Shown in pieces: positions 1-8,331 of a DNA stretch of 64,000 nt. The stretch's first letter is position 1. Each line of letters begins with the position of its first letter. Under the pieces are notes generated by a model, which was not told the DNA's origin, made no database searches, and saw only the letters and a list, made by a program, of their open reading frames with translations. This stretch comes from Sporomusa termitida (lineage in GTDB: Bacteria > Bacillota > Negativicutes > Sporomusales > Sporomusaceae). Made by a program: the position numbers and the translations under genes. The stretch is taken from assembly GCF_007641255.1 (NCBI RefSeq), contig NZ_CP036259.1, positions 2,418,001 to 2,482,000 on the forward strand. The letters are read 5' to 3'.

Positions 1-549
1 AAAATTGTATTCATTGAGCTTTTCCACACCAATCAGCCTGGCTGCCTCAACTACCAGATCAGCAATATCCACATGCTCCCGGCCGGCAATCATGGCAATA
101 CTGCGCAGGATTGGATCATTAACCTCTGTAATTGTGCGGGCCCGTTCTTTCACGCCAGTGAGGACCTTAGCCACACCATATTTAATGCCTTCAATCACTC
201 TGGCCACAGGTACCCCGCGCATGACCTGGCTTACGCCTTCCGAGACCAGGCTGCCTGCCATAATTGTCGTCGTGGTTGTACCATCGCCGACCTCTGCCTG
301 TTGGGCTTTGGCAGTATTAATCAACATTTTAGCAGCCGGATGATTGACATCCATTTTATCCAAAATGGTAACACCGTCATTGGTAATAATAACCTCACCA
401 AAGCGATCAACAAGCATCGTATCAAGCCCTTTGGGCCCGATAGTGCCTTCGACAGCCGCAGTGATTGCCCTTACAGCATTAGCGTTCGTTAACAGAGCGG
501 CCAAACGTTCATCCACGTCAGCCCCACTGCCTGCTTGCTTTAGATTCAT
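1..549 (-). CDS. Archaeal-like (group II/III) chaperonin, N-terminal part, truncated by window edge
   Basis: An ATP-dependent ring chaperonin of the thermosome-like type, not GroEL. The first 183 residues are visible and the gene continues beyond base 1. Nucleotide-binding motifs typical of thermosome/CCT proteins are seen: GPKGLDTML (residues 38-46), NDGVTIL (57-63) and GDGTTTTT (88-95). The ATG at 549 has a GGGGGAA ribosome site and lies 14 nt after the hrcA stop, so it is co-transcribed with hrcA behind CIRCE. From memory, bacterial 'group III' chaperonins such as that of Carboxydothermus are encoded in hrcA-dnaK operons; the placement here matches. Family assignment is firm; in vivo role is inferred. 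Confidence 0.9.
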   Translation of the reverse strand, partial: MNLKQAGSGADVDERLAALLTNANAVRAITAAVEGTIGPKGLDTMLVDRFGEVIITNDGVTILDKMDVNHPAAKMLINTAKAQQAEVGDGTTTTTIMAGSLVSEGVSQVMRGVPVARVIEGIKYGVAKVLTGVKERARTITEVNDPILRSIAMIAGREHVDIADLVVEAARLIGVEKLNEYNF

Positions 550-563
550 GTAGTTCCCCCTTA

Positions 564-1595
564 TCACAACACCTTGTATTTTTTCAAAATTTCACCTAAA
601 TGGCGTTGCATAAACTTAAGCACAGACATAGTTTTGCCATATTCCATTCTGGTTGGACCAAGCACCGCCACAGTACCCACCACCTGGCCGTCAATGCGGT
701 AAGTGGCCTGCACAACACTGCAGTCATGAATACCTGTATATTTATTCTCCTGGCCGATAGTAACAATGACACCATCACTATTGGGCATGTGGAGAATATC
801 GCTTAACAAAGTGTCTTCTTCAAACATAGTTAATAAACCTTTAACTTTATCAACATCACGGAATTCAGGCTGATTGAGCATCTGTGTTGTGCCGCCAAGG
901 TAAACCTTGTCGTTCTTGTCGGCAGTAAGCGCCTGCTTTAAGAGGGTAACTGCCTGTTCAAAAATCTGCGGATCAGGCATGATATCGTTTTGAATAGCTT
1001 TTAAAACCGGCGTTGTTATCCGGTCAACAGCCAGACCTCCCAAACGGGAGTTTATCACATTAGCCACCCGGCTCAGGTCCTCATGGTGGAGCCCCTCAGG
1101 TATTTCAATAATCTTATTATCCAATAAACCGGTATCAGTGACAATCACAACAATTGACCGACGTTCATCCAGCGGCAAAAACTGGAGATACCGGAAAGTA
1201 CACTGCGACATCTGCGGCGCCAGTACCATGGAGACATTTTGCGTCATACGCGATAAAATTTTTACCGTCTCCTGAAATACTTCTTCAATTCGCCGGGCTC
1301 GCGTGTAGTACCAGTTATCGATAAGCGCAATGTCTGAATCGGAAATCTGGGGGGGCGCCAATAAACAGTCAACATAAAAGCGATAGCCTTTAACGGACGG
1401 TATCCTGCCGGCCGAGGTATGCGGTTGCTCAAGATAACCTAAAAACTCCAAATCCGCCATCTCGTTACGGATAGTAGCGGGGCTAATCCCGAGATTATAT
1501 TTACGCGCAATTGTCCGCGAACCAATAGGTTCTGCCGTTGAGATATAATCATCAATAATAGCTTGCAGGATTTGCCGTTTTCTTTCATCCAGCAC
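564..1595 (-). CDS. hrcA: HrcA heat-shock repressor
   Basis: Represses class I heat-shock operons by binding CIRCE. The product (343 aa, usual for the family) has an N-terminal winged helix containing GSRTIARKYNLGISPATIR and the conserved TSAGRIPSVKGYRFYVD segment. The frame is open up to a GTG at 1622, but that codon lies inside the CIRCE operator; the GTG at 1595 has an AAGGGGGGAGAG ribosome site just upstream and gives the family-typical start MLDERKRQIL, so I chose it. It is the first gene of an operon continuing into the chaperonin gene at 549. A perfect CIRCE 21 bp upstream implies autoregulation. Confidence 0.95.
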   Translation of the reverse strand: MLDERKRQILQAIIDDYISTAEPIGSRTIARKYNLGISPATIRNEMADLEFLGYLEQPHTSAGRIPSVKGYRFYVDCLLAPPQISDSDIALIDNWYYTRARRIEEVFQETVKILSRMTQNVSMVLAPQMSQCTFRYLQFLPLDERRSIVVIVTDTGLLDNKIIEIPEGLHHEDLSRVANVINSRLGGLAVDRITTPVLKAIQNDIMPDPQIFEQAVTLLKQALTADKNDKVYLGGTTQMLNQPEFRDVDKVKGLLTMFEEDTLLSDILHMPNSDGVIVTIGQENKYTGIHDCSVVQATYRIDGQVVGTVAVLGPTRMEYGKTMSVLKFMQRHLGEILKKYKVL

Positions 1596-1615
1596 CGGCT
1601 CTCCCCCCCTTACTG

Positions 1616-1642
1616 TTAGCACTCATGTCGGTTGAGTGCTAA
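1616..1642 (-). promoter_or_regulatory. CIRCE operator (HrcA-binding)
   Basis: Perfect 9-9-9 inverted repeat TTAGCACTC-N9-GAGTGCTAA, identical to the CIRCE consensus. It lies just downstream of the -10 box (1654-1659) and upstream of the chosen hrcA start, the usual autoregulatory position. Confidence 0.97.
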
Positions 1643-1653
1643 TGCCTATTAAA

Positions 1654-1682
1654 AAAATACCACTCCTTGGGTTTAATGTCAA
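1654..1682 (-). promoter_or_regulatory. Sigma-A promoter of the hrcA operon
   Basis: On the minus strand TTGACA (1677-1682), a 17-bp spacer and TATTTT (1654-1659). Start of transcription would fall near 1647, directly before CIRCE. The -35 box begins 1 bp from the end of repeat copy 1. Confidence 0.8.
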
Positions 1683-1683
1683 G

Positions 1684-1856
1684 ATACTAGTGTCTTGACC
1701 ACATTATCTTTTTAGTTTGCTGACGGCCAAAATGGCAAACGGCGGCGTCAGCCCCTCCTGACAGACCCCTGCCAGTCTGCGTCGTCGGTGCTTCCTTGCC
1801 CTTTACCATTTGTCTCGCCCTAAAACTAACATCTAATTTTGCCAAGCCACGAGTAT
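1684..1856 (-). mobile_element. MITE-like dispersed repeat, copy 1 of 3
   Basis: A roughly 173-bp element shared with 54636-54807 and 60188-60352 (this copy inverted relative to the other two). Its ends form an imperfect inverted repeat: ATACTAGTGTCTTGACC at one end against ATACTCGTGGCTTGGC at the other, continuing inward to TTTAGTTT/TTAGTTTT. The centre contains a further CTGGCAG/CTGTCAG hairpin. It has no convincing open frame. It fills most of the 268-bp gap between the hrcA promoter and the end of hemW. MITE or REP-like origin is inference; the repetition is seen directly. Confidence 0.75.
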
Positions 1857-1910
1857 GTCATCTTTCTTAAAACCGCTGGAATAGATTGCGGAGATTTTTT
1901 CTGTTTGCCC

Positions 1911-3053
1911 TCAGTGATCATCAATAAAAGCGGCAAAGACAAGATTGCTGAACTTCATGCCTTTGTCAGTCAGCCATACCCGGCGACCATTTGTCGCCAG
2001 CAATTTTTGCTGGCGAAGCTCATTAAAGGTATGAGCGAAATGTATGAAGAAATCGAGATGAAACTGCCGGGTAAAATCCGCAGCTTTCAGCCCCTGGGTG
2101 GTGCGTAAAGCCAGAAAAATATATTCGGCTATAGCCTGTGCCCTGGTCAGTTTTTCCCGCATAATGACCGGTGAGCTGCCGGCTTTGATGGCCCGGATGT
2201 ATTCTTCAATCGCCGGCACAGCACTTGTCCGCTCACCGTTTACAAAAGAATGGGCGGCAGCCCCCAGACCTAAATAGGGCTGATAATGCCAATATTTGAG
2301 ATTATGGCGGCACTCCCGGCCCGGCCGGGCAAAATTAGAGATCTCATAACGCCGCAAGCCCTGGCCGGGTAAAACTTCAACCATTAGATCATACATTGCC
2401 TCCTCGGCTATTTCGTCCGGCAACGCCAATAAACCCTGATCATAAGCTGAACAGAACGGTGTTCCCGCTTCCAGCTTCAGTCCGTATACCGACAGATGGG
2501 CAGTCTCTAATGCCGCCGCCTGCTCCAGTTCCCGGGCAAAGCCTTCCGCCCGCTGCCCCGGCAGGCCATACATCAAATCAATACTAATATTAGTAAACCC
2601 GGCCCGATAGGCATAGTCCAGTGCTGCCAGCGTGTCTGCCGTTTGGTGAATTCGCCCCAGGCGGGCCAGCAAACTGTCGTTAAAGGACTGGACACCGAAA
2701 CTAAGCCTGTTGATTCCGGCCGCTTTCAACACTGTTAACTGATTTTTGGTTACAGTGCCCGGATTAGCTTCCATACTAATCTCGGCCTCACGCTGTATGC
2801 TAAAACTGCGATCAAGTGCAGTCATAATCTGCGTCAGCAGCTGCACAGGCAGCAGACTGGGGGTGCCGCCGCCAATATAGATGGTGTCCACAGCCGGCTT
2901 ACATAACAGACCGCCCTGTTCAGCAATCTGCTGGCACAAGGCGGCAGTATAAGCAGTGAACAAATGTTCCGCGCCGGCATAAGAGGCAAAGTCACAATAA
3001 AAACACTTTTGCCGGCAAAACGGTACATGAAGATACAGGCCAAATTCATTCAT
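1911..3053 (-). CDS. hemW: HemW, radical SAM heme-related protein
   Basis: Radical SAM protein of the HemN/HemW family (380 aa). The CxxxCxxC cluster motif is at Cys13, Cys17 and Cys20 (CRQKCFYC), GGGTPS at 61-66 and EANPGT near 95. The HNLKYW motif near residue 250 is characteristic of HemW, proposed to be a heme chaperone, rather than of true coproporphyrinogen dehydrogenase HemN. It lies 11 bp downstream of lepA and upstream of hrcA on the same strand, the normal Bacillota order. Older annotations call this family oxygen-independent coproporphyrinogen III oxidase. Confidence 0.92.
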   Translation of the reverse strand: MNEFGLYLHVPFCRQKCFYCDFASYAGAEHLFTAYTAALCQQIAEQGGLLCKPAVDTIYIGGGTPSLLPVQLLTQIMTALDRSFSIQREAEISMEANPGTVTKNQLTVLKAAGINRLSFGVQSFNDSLLARLGRIHQTADTLAALDYAYRAGFTNISIDLMYGLPGQRAEGFARELEQAAALETAHLSVYGLKLEAGTPFCSAYDQGLLALPDEIAEEAMYDLMVEVLPGQGLRRYEISNFARPGRECRHNLKYWHYQPYLGLGAAAHSFVNGERTSAVPAIEEYIRAIKAGSSPVIMREKLTRAQAIAEYIFLALRTTQGLKAADFTRQFHLDFFIHFAHTFNELRQQKLLATNGRRVWLTDKGMKFSNLVFAAFIDDH

Positions 3054-3064
3054 TGCGCTACCCT

Positions 3065-4861
3065 TTAATCCATTTTCAATATCGCCATAAAGGCTTCCTG
3101 CGGAACTTCCACATTGCCAACCTGCTTCATCCTTTTCTTGCCTTCTTTTTGCTTCTCCAGAAGTTTGCGCTTACGGGTAATATCGCCGCCATAGCATTTG
3201 GCAAGCACATCTTTGCGCATCGCCCGCACTGTTTCCCGCGCGATCACTTTGCTGCCAATTGCCGCCTGAATCGGGATTTCAAACATCTGGCGGGGAATAA
3301 TTTCCTTTAACTTCTCGGCCAGCTGCCGGCCGCGCTGGGTGGCCCGGTCACGGTGGACAATTACGCTGAGTGCGTCTACCGGGTCGCCGTTAAGCAGGAT
3401 ATCCAGCTTAACGAGGGCTGAGGTCTGATATCCCAGCAATTCATAGTCCAGCGAGGCATAGCCGCGGGTCGACGATTTCAATTTATCGAAATAGTCAAAA
3501 ATTATTTCACTAAGCGGCAGGTGATAGGTCAGCATGACCCGGTTGGCATCAAGATACTTCATGTCCTTGAACGCACCCCGCTTCTCCTGGGATAATTCCA
3601 TAACGGCGCCAACATAGTCGTTAGGAACCATTACGGTAGCTTTAACGTAAGGTTCTTCGATACGGTCAATCTCCTGCGCTGTTGGCAGCTTTGACGGATT
3701 TTCAATCTCAAAAACTGTGCCGTCGGTTCTAAACACACGATAAATAACACTGGGGGCAGTGGTGATAAGCGCCATGTTATATTCCCGTTCCAGGCGCTCC
3801 TGAATAACATCCATATGCAGCAATCCCAGAAAACCGCAACGAAAGCCAAAGCCCAGCGCGATTGAGGTTTCTGGTTCAAAAACCAGCGATGCGTCATTTA
3901 ACTGCAGTTTATCCAAGGCGTCACGTAAATTCTCATAATCAGAACTATCTACCGGATAGAGGCCGCAGTATACCATTGGCGTAATTTTGCGGTACCCCGG
4001 CAACTGGGCGGCTGCCGGCCGCTCAGCACTGGTCACAGTGTCGCCAACCCGGGTATCTTTTACATTTTTAATGCTGGCGGCAATAAAGCCGACCTGACCA
4101 GGCCCCAATGCTTTCACATTAACCAGAGACGGCCGGAAAACGCCAACCTCAGTCACCTCAAATACTTTGTTTGTTGCCATCATTTTAATCTTCATACCGG
4201 GTGTAATCGTACCATTCATAACCCGGACATAGACAATTACGCCTTTATATGAATCAAAATGAGAATCAAAGATAAGCGCACTGAGCGGTTCGTCCGCTTT
4301 ACCGGCCGGGGGAGGAACTTTTCTGACAATAGCCTCTAATATTTCTTCAATGCCAATCCCGGTCTTCGCACTGGCCAAAACGGCATCACTGGTATCTAAC
4401 CCGATTACCTCTTCAATTTCACTTTTTACCCGTTCCGGTTCGGCACTGGGTAAATCAATTTTATTAATGACCGGAATAATCTCAAGATTATGTTCAAGCG
4501 CCAGGTAAACATTAGCCATCGTTTGCGCCTCTATTCCCTGGGCGGCATCAACCACCAGCAGCGCGCCTTCACAGGCGGCCAGACTGCGGGAAACCTCATA
4601 CGTAAAATCAACATGCCCCGGAGTATCAATCAAGTTGAGCATGTACGTTTCACCGTCTTTTGCTGTATACGACAACCTCACAGCCTGAGCTTTAATCGTA
4701 ATGCCCCGTTCGCGCTCCAGTTCCATCTGGTCTAAAACCTGGTTTTCCATCTCACGGGCAGAAAGAGCTCCTGTGTATTCCAACAACCGGTCGGCAAGGG
4801 TTGACTTGCCATGGTCGATGTGGGCAATGATTGAAAAATTACGAATATGTCCTGTATTCAT
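3065..4861 (-). CDS. lepA: Elongation factor 4 (LepA)
   Basis: Ribosome-associated GTPase of 598 aa, the standard LepA length. G1 loop AHIDHGKST is at residues 13-21, followed by the switch region RERGITIK, G3 DTPGH and G4 NKID; the C-terminal LepA-specific domain ends in [16 protein letters not shown]. The frame extends upstream to 4903, but the ATG at 4861 gives the conserved start [14 protein letters not shown] and has a GGGAGGAG site at suitable spacing. It lies between the yqxA-position gene and hemW in the same orientation. Confidence 0.97.
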   Translation of the reverse strand: MNTGHIRNFSIIAHIDHGKSTLADRLLEYTGALSAREMENQVLDQMELERERGITIKAQAVRLSYTAKDGETYMLNLIDTPGHVDFTYEVSRSLAACEGALLVVDAAQGIEAQTMANVYLALEHNLEIIPVINKIDLPSAEPERVKSEIEEVIGLDTSDAVLASAKTGIGIEEILEAIVRKVPPPAGKADEPLSALIFDSHFDSYKGVIVYVRVMNGTITPGMKIKMMATNKVFEVTEVGVFRPSLVNVKALGPGQVGFIAASIKNVKDTRVGDTVTSAERPAAAQLPGYRKITPMVYCGLYPVDSSDYENLRDALDKLQLNDASLVFEPETSIALGFGFRCGFLGLLHMDVIQERLEREYNMALITTAPSVIYRVFRTDGTVFEIENPSKLPTAQEIDRIEEPYVKATVMVPNDYVGAVMELSQEKRGAFKDMKYLDANRVMLTYHLPLSEIIFDYFDKLKSSTRGYASLDYELLGYQTSALVKLDILLNGDPVDALSVIVHRDRATQRGRQLAEKLKEIIPRQMFEIPIQAAIGSKVIARETVRAMRKDVLAKCYGGDITRKRKLLEKQKEGKKRMKQVGNVEVPQEAFMAILKMD

Positions 4862-4946
4862 CAAACTGGGGCTCCTCCCTGGTATAATCTGCAATTTTAA
4901 CATATTTCTCTAAATTATACCATCAGCCGCCCGCTAACTGCAAGCT

Positions 4947-5450
4947 CTACCTGTATTCGCGAATCGTTTCGTCCAGTTTGTGTATGGCGGCCTGCGTCTT
5001 TTCCCTGACCTTCTGCAGGACAGCTTCTACATAAGGTCTGGTTTGATGCCAATATTCGCTGATTTTTTGTTTAGCGGAAACTGCTTCTTCGACAAACTGC
5101 TTATGCCAGATATCAAGCCAGTACCATATACGCCCTCCGTCTATCTTTACTTGCGTGGGAATGGTAATTGTCCGTTCAGCAACCTGCAGCACCAGACTGC
5201 GTTGCTCGGTGAGGGAAATATTGCCGAAGGAGTAAACACTCTCCAGGGTCAAGCCATAACCAAATGCATAGGCCGAATATACATGCTCCTGATTGCGGCC
5301 GATATAAAAGAACCGCTCCTGCCCCGGCCGCTGGGTAAGGGTGCCAAGCTGGTGTTCAGCCACACCCACACCAATCACGATAATAGTCAGCAAAATGAGC
5401 AGGCCCCGGGCGATGATCCCGGCATCGCTTGCCGCTACCCGTTCGAACAC
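4947..5450 (-). CDS. Membrane-anchored protein in the yqxA position
   Basis: A 167-aa protein with a GTG start behind a strong AAGGAGGAG site. One transmembrane segment (about residues 14-32, ARGLLILLTIIVIGVGV) is followed by a polar domain and a helical, charged C-terminus (about 115-167). In Bacillus the small membrane protein YqxA lies between spoIIP and lepA; this ORF occupies the same place but is longer, and I cannot confirm homology from the sequence alone. Co-orientation with spoIIP suggests, but does not prove, a sporulation-related role. Confidence 0.7.
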   Translation of the reverse strand: MFERVAASDAGIIARGLLILLTIIVIGVGVAEHQLGTLTQRPGQERFFYIGRNQEHVYSAYAFGYGLTLESVYSFGNISLTEQRSLVLQVAERTITIPTQVKIDGGRIWYWLDIWHKQFVEEAVSAKQKISEYWHQTRPYVEAVLQKVREKTQAAIHKLDETIREYR

Positions 5451-5630
5451 GGCACTCCTCCTTATCTATAGCAAGTACCGTGTCAACCCTAAGCCTGTGG
5501 ATACTGACGGGATATTTTCCGTAATCCTGCGTTGTCGTCAATCGGCATACATCCGGTATGCCTCCTTCCTCCGCCTTGTTTTACGAAAAAAGCCGCGCCA
5601 TTAGCCTACAGTTTTAAGGTTGTCAAGGTA

Positions 5631-6734
5631 CTAGCGATTTTCAGCAAGTATTTCTGCCAGCACGCCGCCAAGTATCTCCATACTGCGCACGGCCTCCTCT
5701 TTGCTGCTTTCCTGTGAGCCTACCTCAATTAATAAAGCCCGGGGATGAAGATGCTGGTTATAGCGCCACTCCACCATTTGCAGGCCACGGCAGATCCCGG
5801 GATATTTGGCATTGAGTCTGGCATCAATCAGTTTGGCAAATGCATGATTTTGCTGCCAGTGCGGTTGAGGCAGATCCTGCTGACCGGTGGCTACAACAAT
5901 AGTAATTTTAGCCATTGGCACACCATCAAAGACGGCAGTTACATTTTCTCGCTTGTCAGCATCCCGGTGAATGTCAAATATCATTTGTATAGAAGGATTC
6001 TCTGCCAATATTTTTTGCGCTGTTGCTTCCGACGGGCCATAGGCTTTCATGAAACTTGGGTAGTCATGAATAGTTGCATTGTGAATGGTTGTAACCCCTT
6101 CTTTTTCCAATTGCTTGGCCAAAGCCACGCCAACATCAACTATATCACCGCGCTGGCCGCCCGGTCTGTGCGTAACCCCGGAATTGGGTAAAAAAGCTTC
6201 GGCGGTGTGAGTATGATAAATTGCCACTAACGGTTTATCACTGCTTATTGTAGTTTGCGTATCAAATTTCGGGAAATTCGGCAAACTGGCTGCACTCACA
6301 GTTGGTGCACCGGTATTCTTAAAAGCCAGCATAAAAGGTATTTCCTGCGAAAATAGCGAACGCAAGTCTTGCACATCAATGCCGGAAAAGAGTAACACCA
6401 GCCTGCGGGTAATGGTTTCCCTATTTAATTCAGGCGTTATTTTTACTGCCGGTTGTGGCTGAGCTGCCCTGGACAAACCGGGAATGCCTGAAAAAAGCAC
6501 GTCCTTTCCTTTGGGCCACAAAGAAGGTATATATTGATCATAATAGACTGAACCGCTGACAGGAATGGCACTTGTTGTCAAATTCAGATAGGTGGCTATC
6601 GATAGTCCGCTCGCCAGCAGCAGCATAAAACCTATTAATACCATATGAAAAAGCTTTGAGGTACCGGGCACTTGCAGTAACTGCTGCCAAATCCTGTTGA
6701 GCGTGCTTTTTTTCCGCGCTTTTCTTGTTACCAT
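5631..6734 (-). CDS. spoIIP: SpoIIP, stage II sporulation endopeptidase/amidase
   Basis: Peptidoglycan hydrolase of the SpoIIDMP engulfment machine. The 367-aa protein has one N-terminal membrane anchor (about 30-50) and an external catalytic domain with the zinc-site motifs HTHT (174-177) and DIHRD (254-258), and a terminal IEVGSQES block. ATG at 6734 follows GGAGG. Known in Bacillus to be made in the mother cell and also downstream of gpr in the forespore; here gpr is immediately upstream on the same strand, and a sigma-E-like sequence lies at 6792-6822. It shows that the organism has endospore genes. Confidence 0.95.
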   Translation of the reverse strand: MVTRKARKKSTLNRIWQQLLQVPGTSKLFHMVLIGFMLLLASGLSIATYLNLTTSAIPVSGSVYYDQYIPSLWPKGKDVLFSGIPGLSRAAQPQPAVKITPELNRETITRRLVLLFSGIDVQDLRSLFSQEIPFMLAFKNTGAPTVSAASLPNFPKFDTQTTISSDKPLVAIYHTHTAEAFLPNSGVTHRPGGQRGDIVDVGVALAKQLEKEGVTTIHNATIHDYPSFMKAYGPSEATAQKILAENPSIQMIFDIHRDADKRENVTAVFDGVPMAKITIVVATGQQDLPQPHWQQNHAFAKLIDARLNAKYPGICRGLQMVEWRYNQHLHPRALLIEVGSQESSKEEAVRSMEILGGVLAEILAENR

Positions 6735-6791
6735 TGCCGCCTCCGCCAGACTCCCAACCGGGTTGTCTCTTGATAATTTTGTTTACATACA

Positions 6792-6822
6792 ATGTATATG
6801 CCCGGCGGTGCGGCGATATTAC
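6792..6822 (-). promoter_or_regulatory. Candidate sigma-E promoter for spoIIP
   Basis: Minus-strand GTAATAT (6816-6822), 15-bp spacer, then CATATACAT (6792-6800). The -10-like element resembles the CATAYNNT pattern of sporulation mother-cell promoters; the -35 match is weaker. Position, about 60 bp before the spoIIP start, is suitable. Inference from motif only. Confidence 0.4.
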
Positions 6823-6844
6823 AATTATCAGCGGACTAGCTGTA

Positions 6845-7816
6845 TCAATGCAGATACATGTGAATATTGTCGTAATCAATATTAGGGTGCATAGCCTGGT
6901 TTATTCCACCGGCGACGACGGCGGCAATATCCTCGATCAGCCTGTCAACCTCTTTAGGCGTTACCATAAGATCGCCCAGCATTTCCGGCAGCACCTGACG
7001 GACAATTGTCTGGCGGTCTTGATCAGACAGGTTGGCCATACTCTTAAAATATCTGCCAAAAGCAGCATGCTCCTGTAAAGTATTAATCGTATCCATCGCA
7101 ATGGTGGAGGCATGTACGACGGTAGGCACGCCAAGGGCAACAACAGGTACACCGAGCGTGGCCTCGGTAAGGCCAAACCGTTTGTTCCCGACACCGGAGC
7201 CAGGATGAATTCCGGTATTGGCCAACTGTATCGTAGTGATTACCCGATGGCTGGAGGCCGCAGCCAGCGCATCAATCGCAACTACTAAGTCAGGTTTAAT
7301 ATTGCCGACAATACCCTGAATGATCTCGGCGGTCTCCATACCGGTTATGCCCAGCACACCAGGGGCAATCGCGCATACGGACCGCACTCCGCCTTTAAGC
7401 TCAGGTGACAGCAACTCCTGCAGATGGCGGGTTACTACTATTTTATGGGCAGCCCGCGGTCCCAGGGCATCAGGAGTAACATTCCAGTTGCCAAGCCCGA
7501 CAATCAATACCGTGGCGTTACGCGGCAGGTTAACCATTGCAGCCAGTTCTGTGGCTAATATATTCATTATTTTTTGCTGTAAGGGGGTATTTTTATACCG
7601 CAAGCCCGGGGCTTCAATCGTAATATAGCTTCCCTGGGCCTTTCCCATCATGCGCTCGGCCTCAGGTGTGCTGATATTGACCCGGTTTATAATCAGATCC
7701 TCATCTTCACTGGTCTCAACCAGCACTCCCGGAATATCCTCCCGCACCTGCTTTGTTAACATTTCCCGTGCCTCTAACGCCAAATCGGTCCGAACTGTAC
7801 TGAACAGCTGCTCCAT
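6845..7816 (-). CDS. gpr: GPR, germination protease for small acid-soluble spore proteins
   Basis: Atypical aspartic endopeptidase that degrades SASPs at the start of spore outgrowth (family A25). The 323-aa product has the conserved N-terminal RTDLALEA region (9-16), and the blocks VGLGNWNVTPDALGP, GVLGITGMETAEI and DALAAAS typical of GPR. The ATG at 7816 has AAAGGAGAG upstream; the segment before RTDLALE is only eight residues, shorter than the propeptide I recall for Bacillus GPR, so zymogen processing may differ. Divergent from rpsT, as in Bacillus, and followed by spoIIP. Confidence 0.95.
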   Translation of the reverse strand: MEQLFSTVRTDLALEAREMLTKQVREDIPGVLVETSEDEDLIINRVNISTPEAERMMGKAQGSYITIEAPGLRYKNTPLQQKIMNILATELAAMVNLPRNATVLIVGLGNWNVTPDALGPRAAHKIVVTRHLQELLSPELKGGVRSVCAIAPGVLGITGMETAEIIQGIVGNIKPDLVVAIDALAAASSHRVITTIQLANTGIHPGSGVGNKRFGLTEATLGVPVVALGVPTVVHASTIAMDTINTLQEHAAFGRYFKSMANLSDQDRQTIVRQVLPEMLGDLMVTPKEVDRLIEDIAAVVAGGINQAMHPNIDYDNIHMYLH

Positions 7817-7970
7817 ACAATTTTCTCTCCTTTATGCCTGAATGGTTCAGACCTATCTTATCCGGAAAAAAAGCTGGCTATACGAACCTTGTTTTACTTT
7901 TATTTGCTTGCTTTTTCCTGCCGTCCATGCTAGAATAGTTCAGTAATATGTACATAAGGAGGTGAATTAC

Positions 7971-8240
7971 TTGCCAAATATTAAAGCATCTGAGCGCAGC
8001 GTAAAAACTGACGCTGAACGGCGTGCCCGCAATTATTCGGTAAGATCAACAATTAAAACTTCTATCCGTAAAGTGGAGGAAGCTGCACATGCCGGCAAAG
8101 CAGATGAGGCCAAGACCCTCCTGACTCATGCCGCAAGCGTTATTGACAAAGCTGCCGCCAAGGGCGTTATTCATAAAAATGCCGCAGCCCGTAAGAAATC
8201 CCGCCTTGCCCGTAAAGCAAGTGCTACGCAACAAGCTTAG
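7971..8240 (+). CDS. rpsT: 30S ribosomal protein S20
   Basis: Primary 16S rRNA-binding protein of the small subunit, 89 aa, rich in Lys/Arg/Ala with the typical PNIKASERSVKT start and KNAAARKKSRLARK end. The start is TTG at 7971, placed 5-6 nt after AGGAGGTG (7958-7965); the GTG at 7962 lies within the ribosome site itself and is unlikely. An unusual start codon is common for rpsT and is linked to autogenous control in Escherichia coli. Followed by a strong terminator. Confidence 0.96.
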   Translation: MPNIKASERSVKTDAERRARNYSVRSTIKTSIRKVEEAAHAGKADEAKTLLTHAASVIDKAAAKGVIHKNAAARKKSRLARKASATQQA

Positions 8241-8251
8241 CTACAACTACT

Positions 8252-8289
8252 AAAACCCTGTTCACTGCGCAAAGTGAACAGGGTTTTTA
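8252..8289. terminator. Bidirectional terminator, rpsT / sensor kinase
   Basis: AAAACCCTGTTCACT (8252-8266) pairs with AGTGAACAGGGTTTT after a GCGCAA loop; T-run follows on plus and on minus. It separates convergent rpsT and the kinase gene ending at 8332. Confidence 0.9.
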
Positions 8290-8331
8290 TTTGGTTTGCC
8301 GGCCGCCTGAAGGACTTGGCACTCTAACCTG

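Noticed and set aside
5-553. Overlapping plus-strand frames at the left edge
   Set aside because: They are antisense to the clear chaperonin coding sequence.
1596-1622. GTG at 1622 as hrcA start
   Set aside because: It overlaps the CIRCE operator and lacks a ribosome site; GTG at 1595 is better.
1839-2108. Plus-strand 89-codon frame
   Set aside because: Mostly antisense to hemW; its first codons lie in repeat copy 1.
7817-7890. Sigma-G promoter for gpr
   Set aside because: A GTATA element exists upstream, but no CATWMTA-like -10 at the right distance could be found.
7962-7970. GTG start for rpsT
   Set aside because: The codon is inside the AGGAGGTG ribosome site; TTG at 7971 fits spacing and S20 length.
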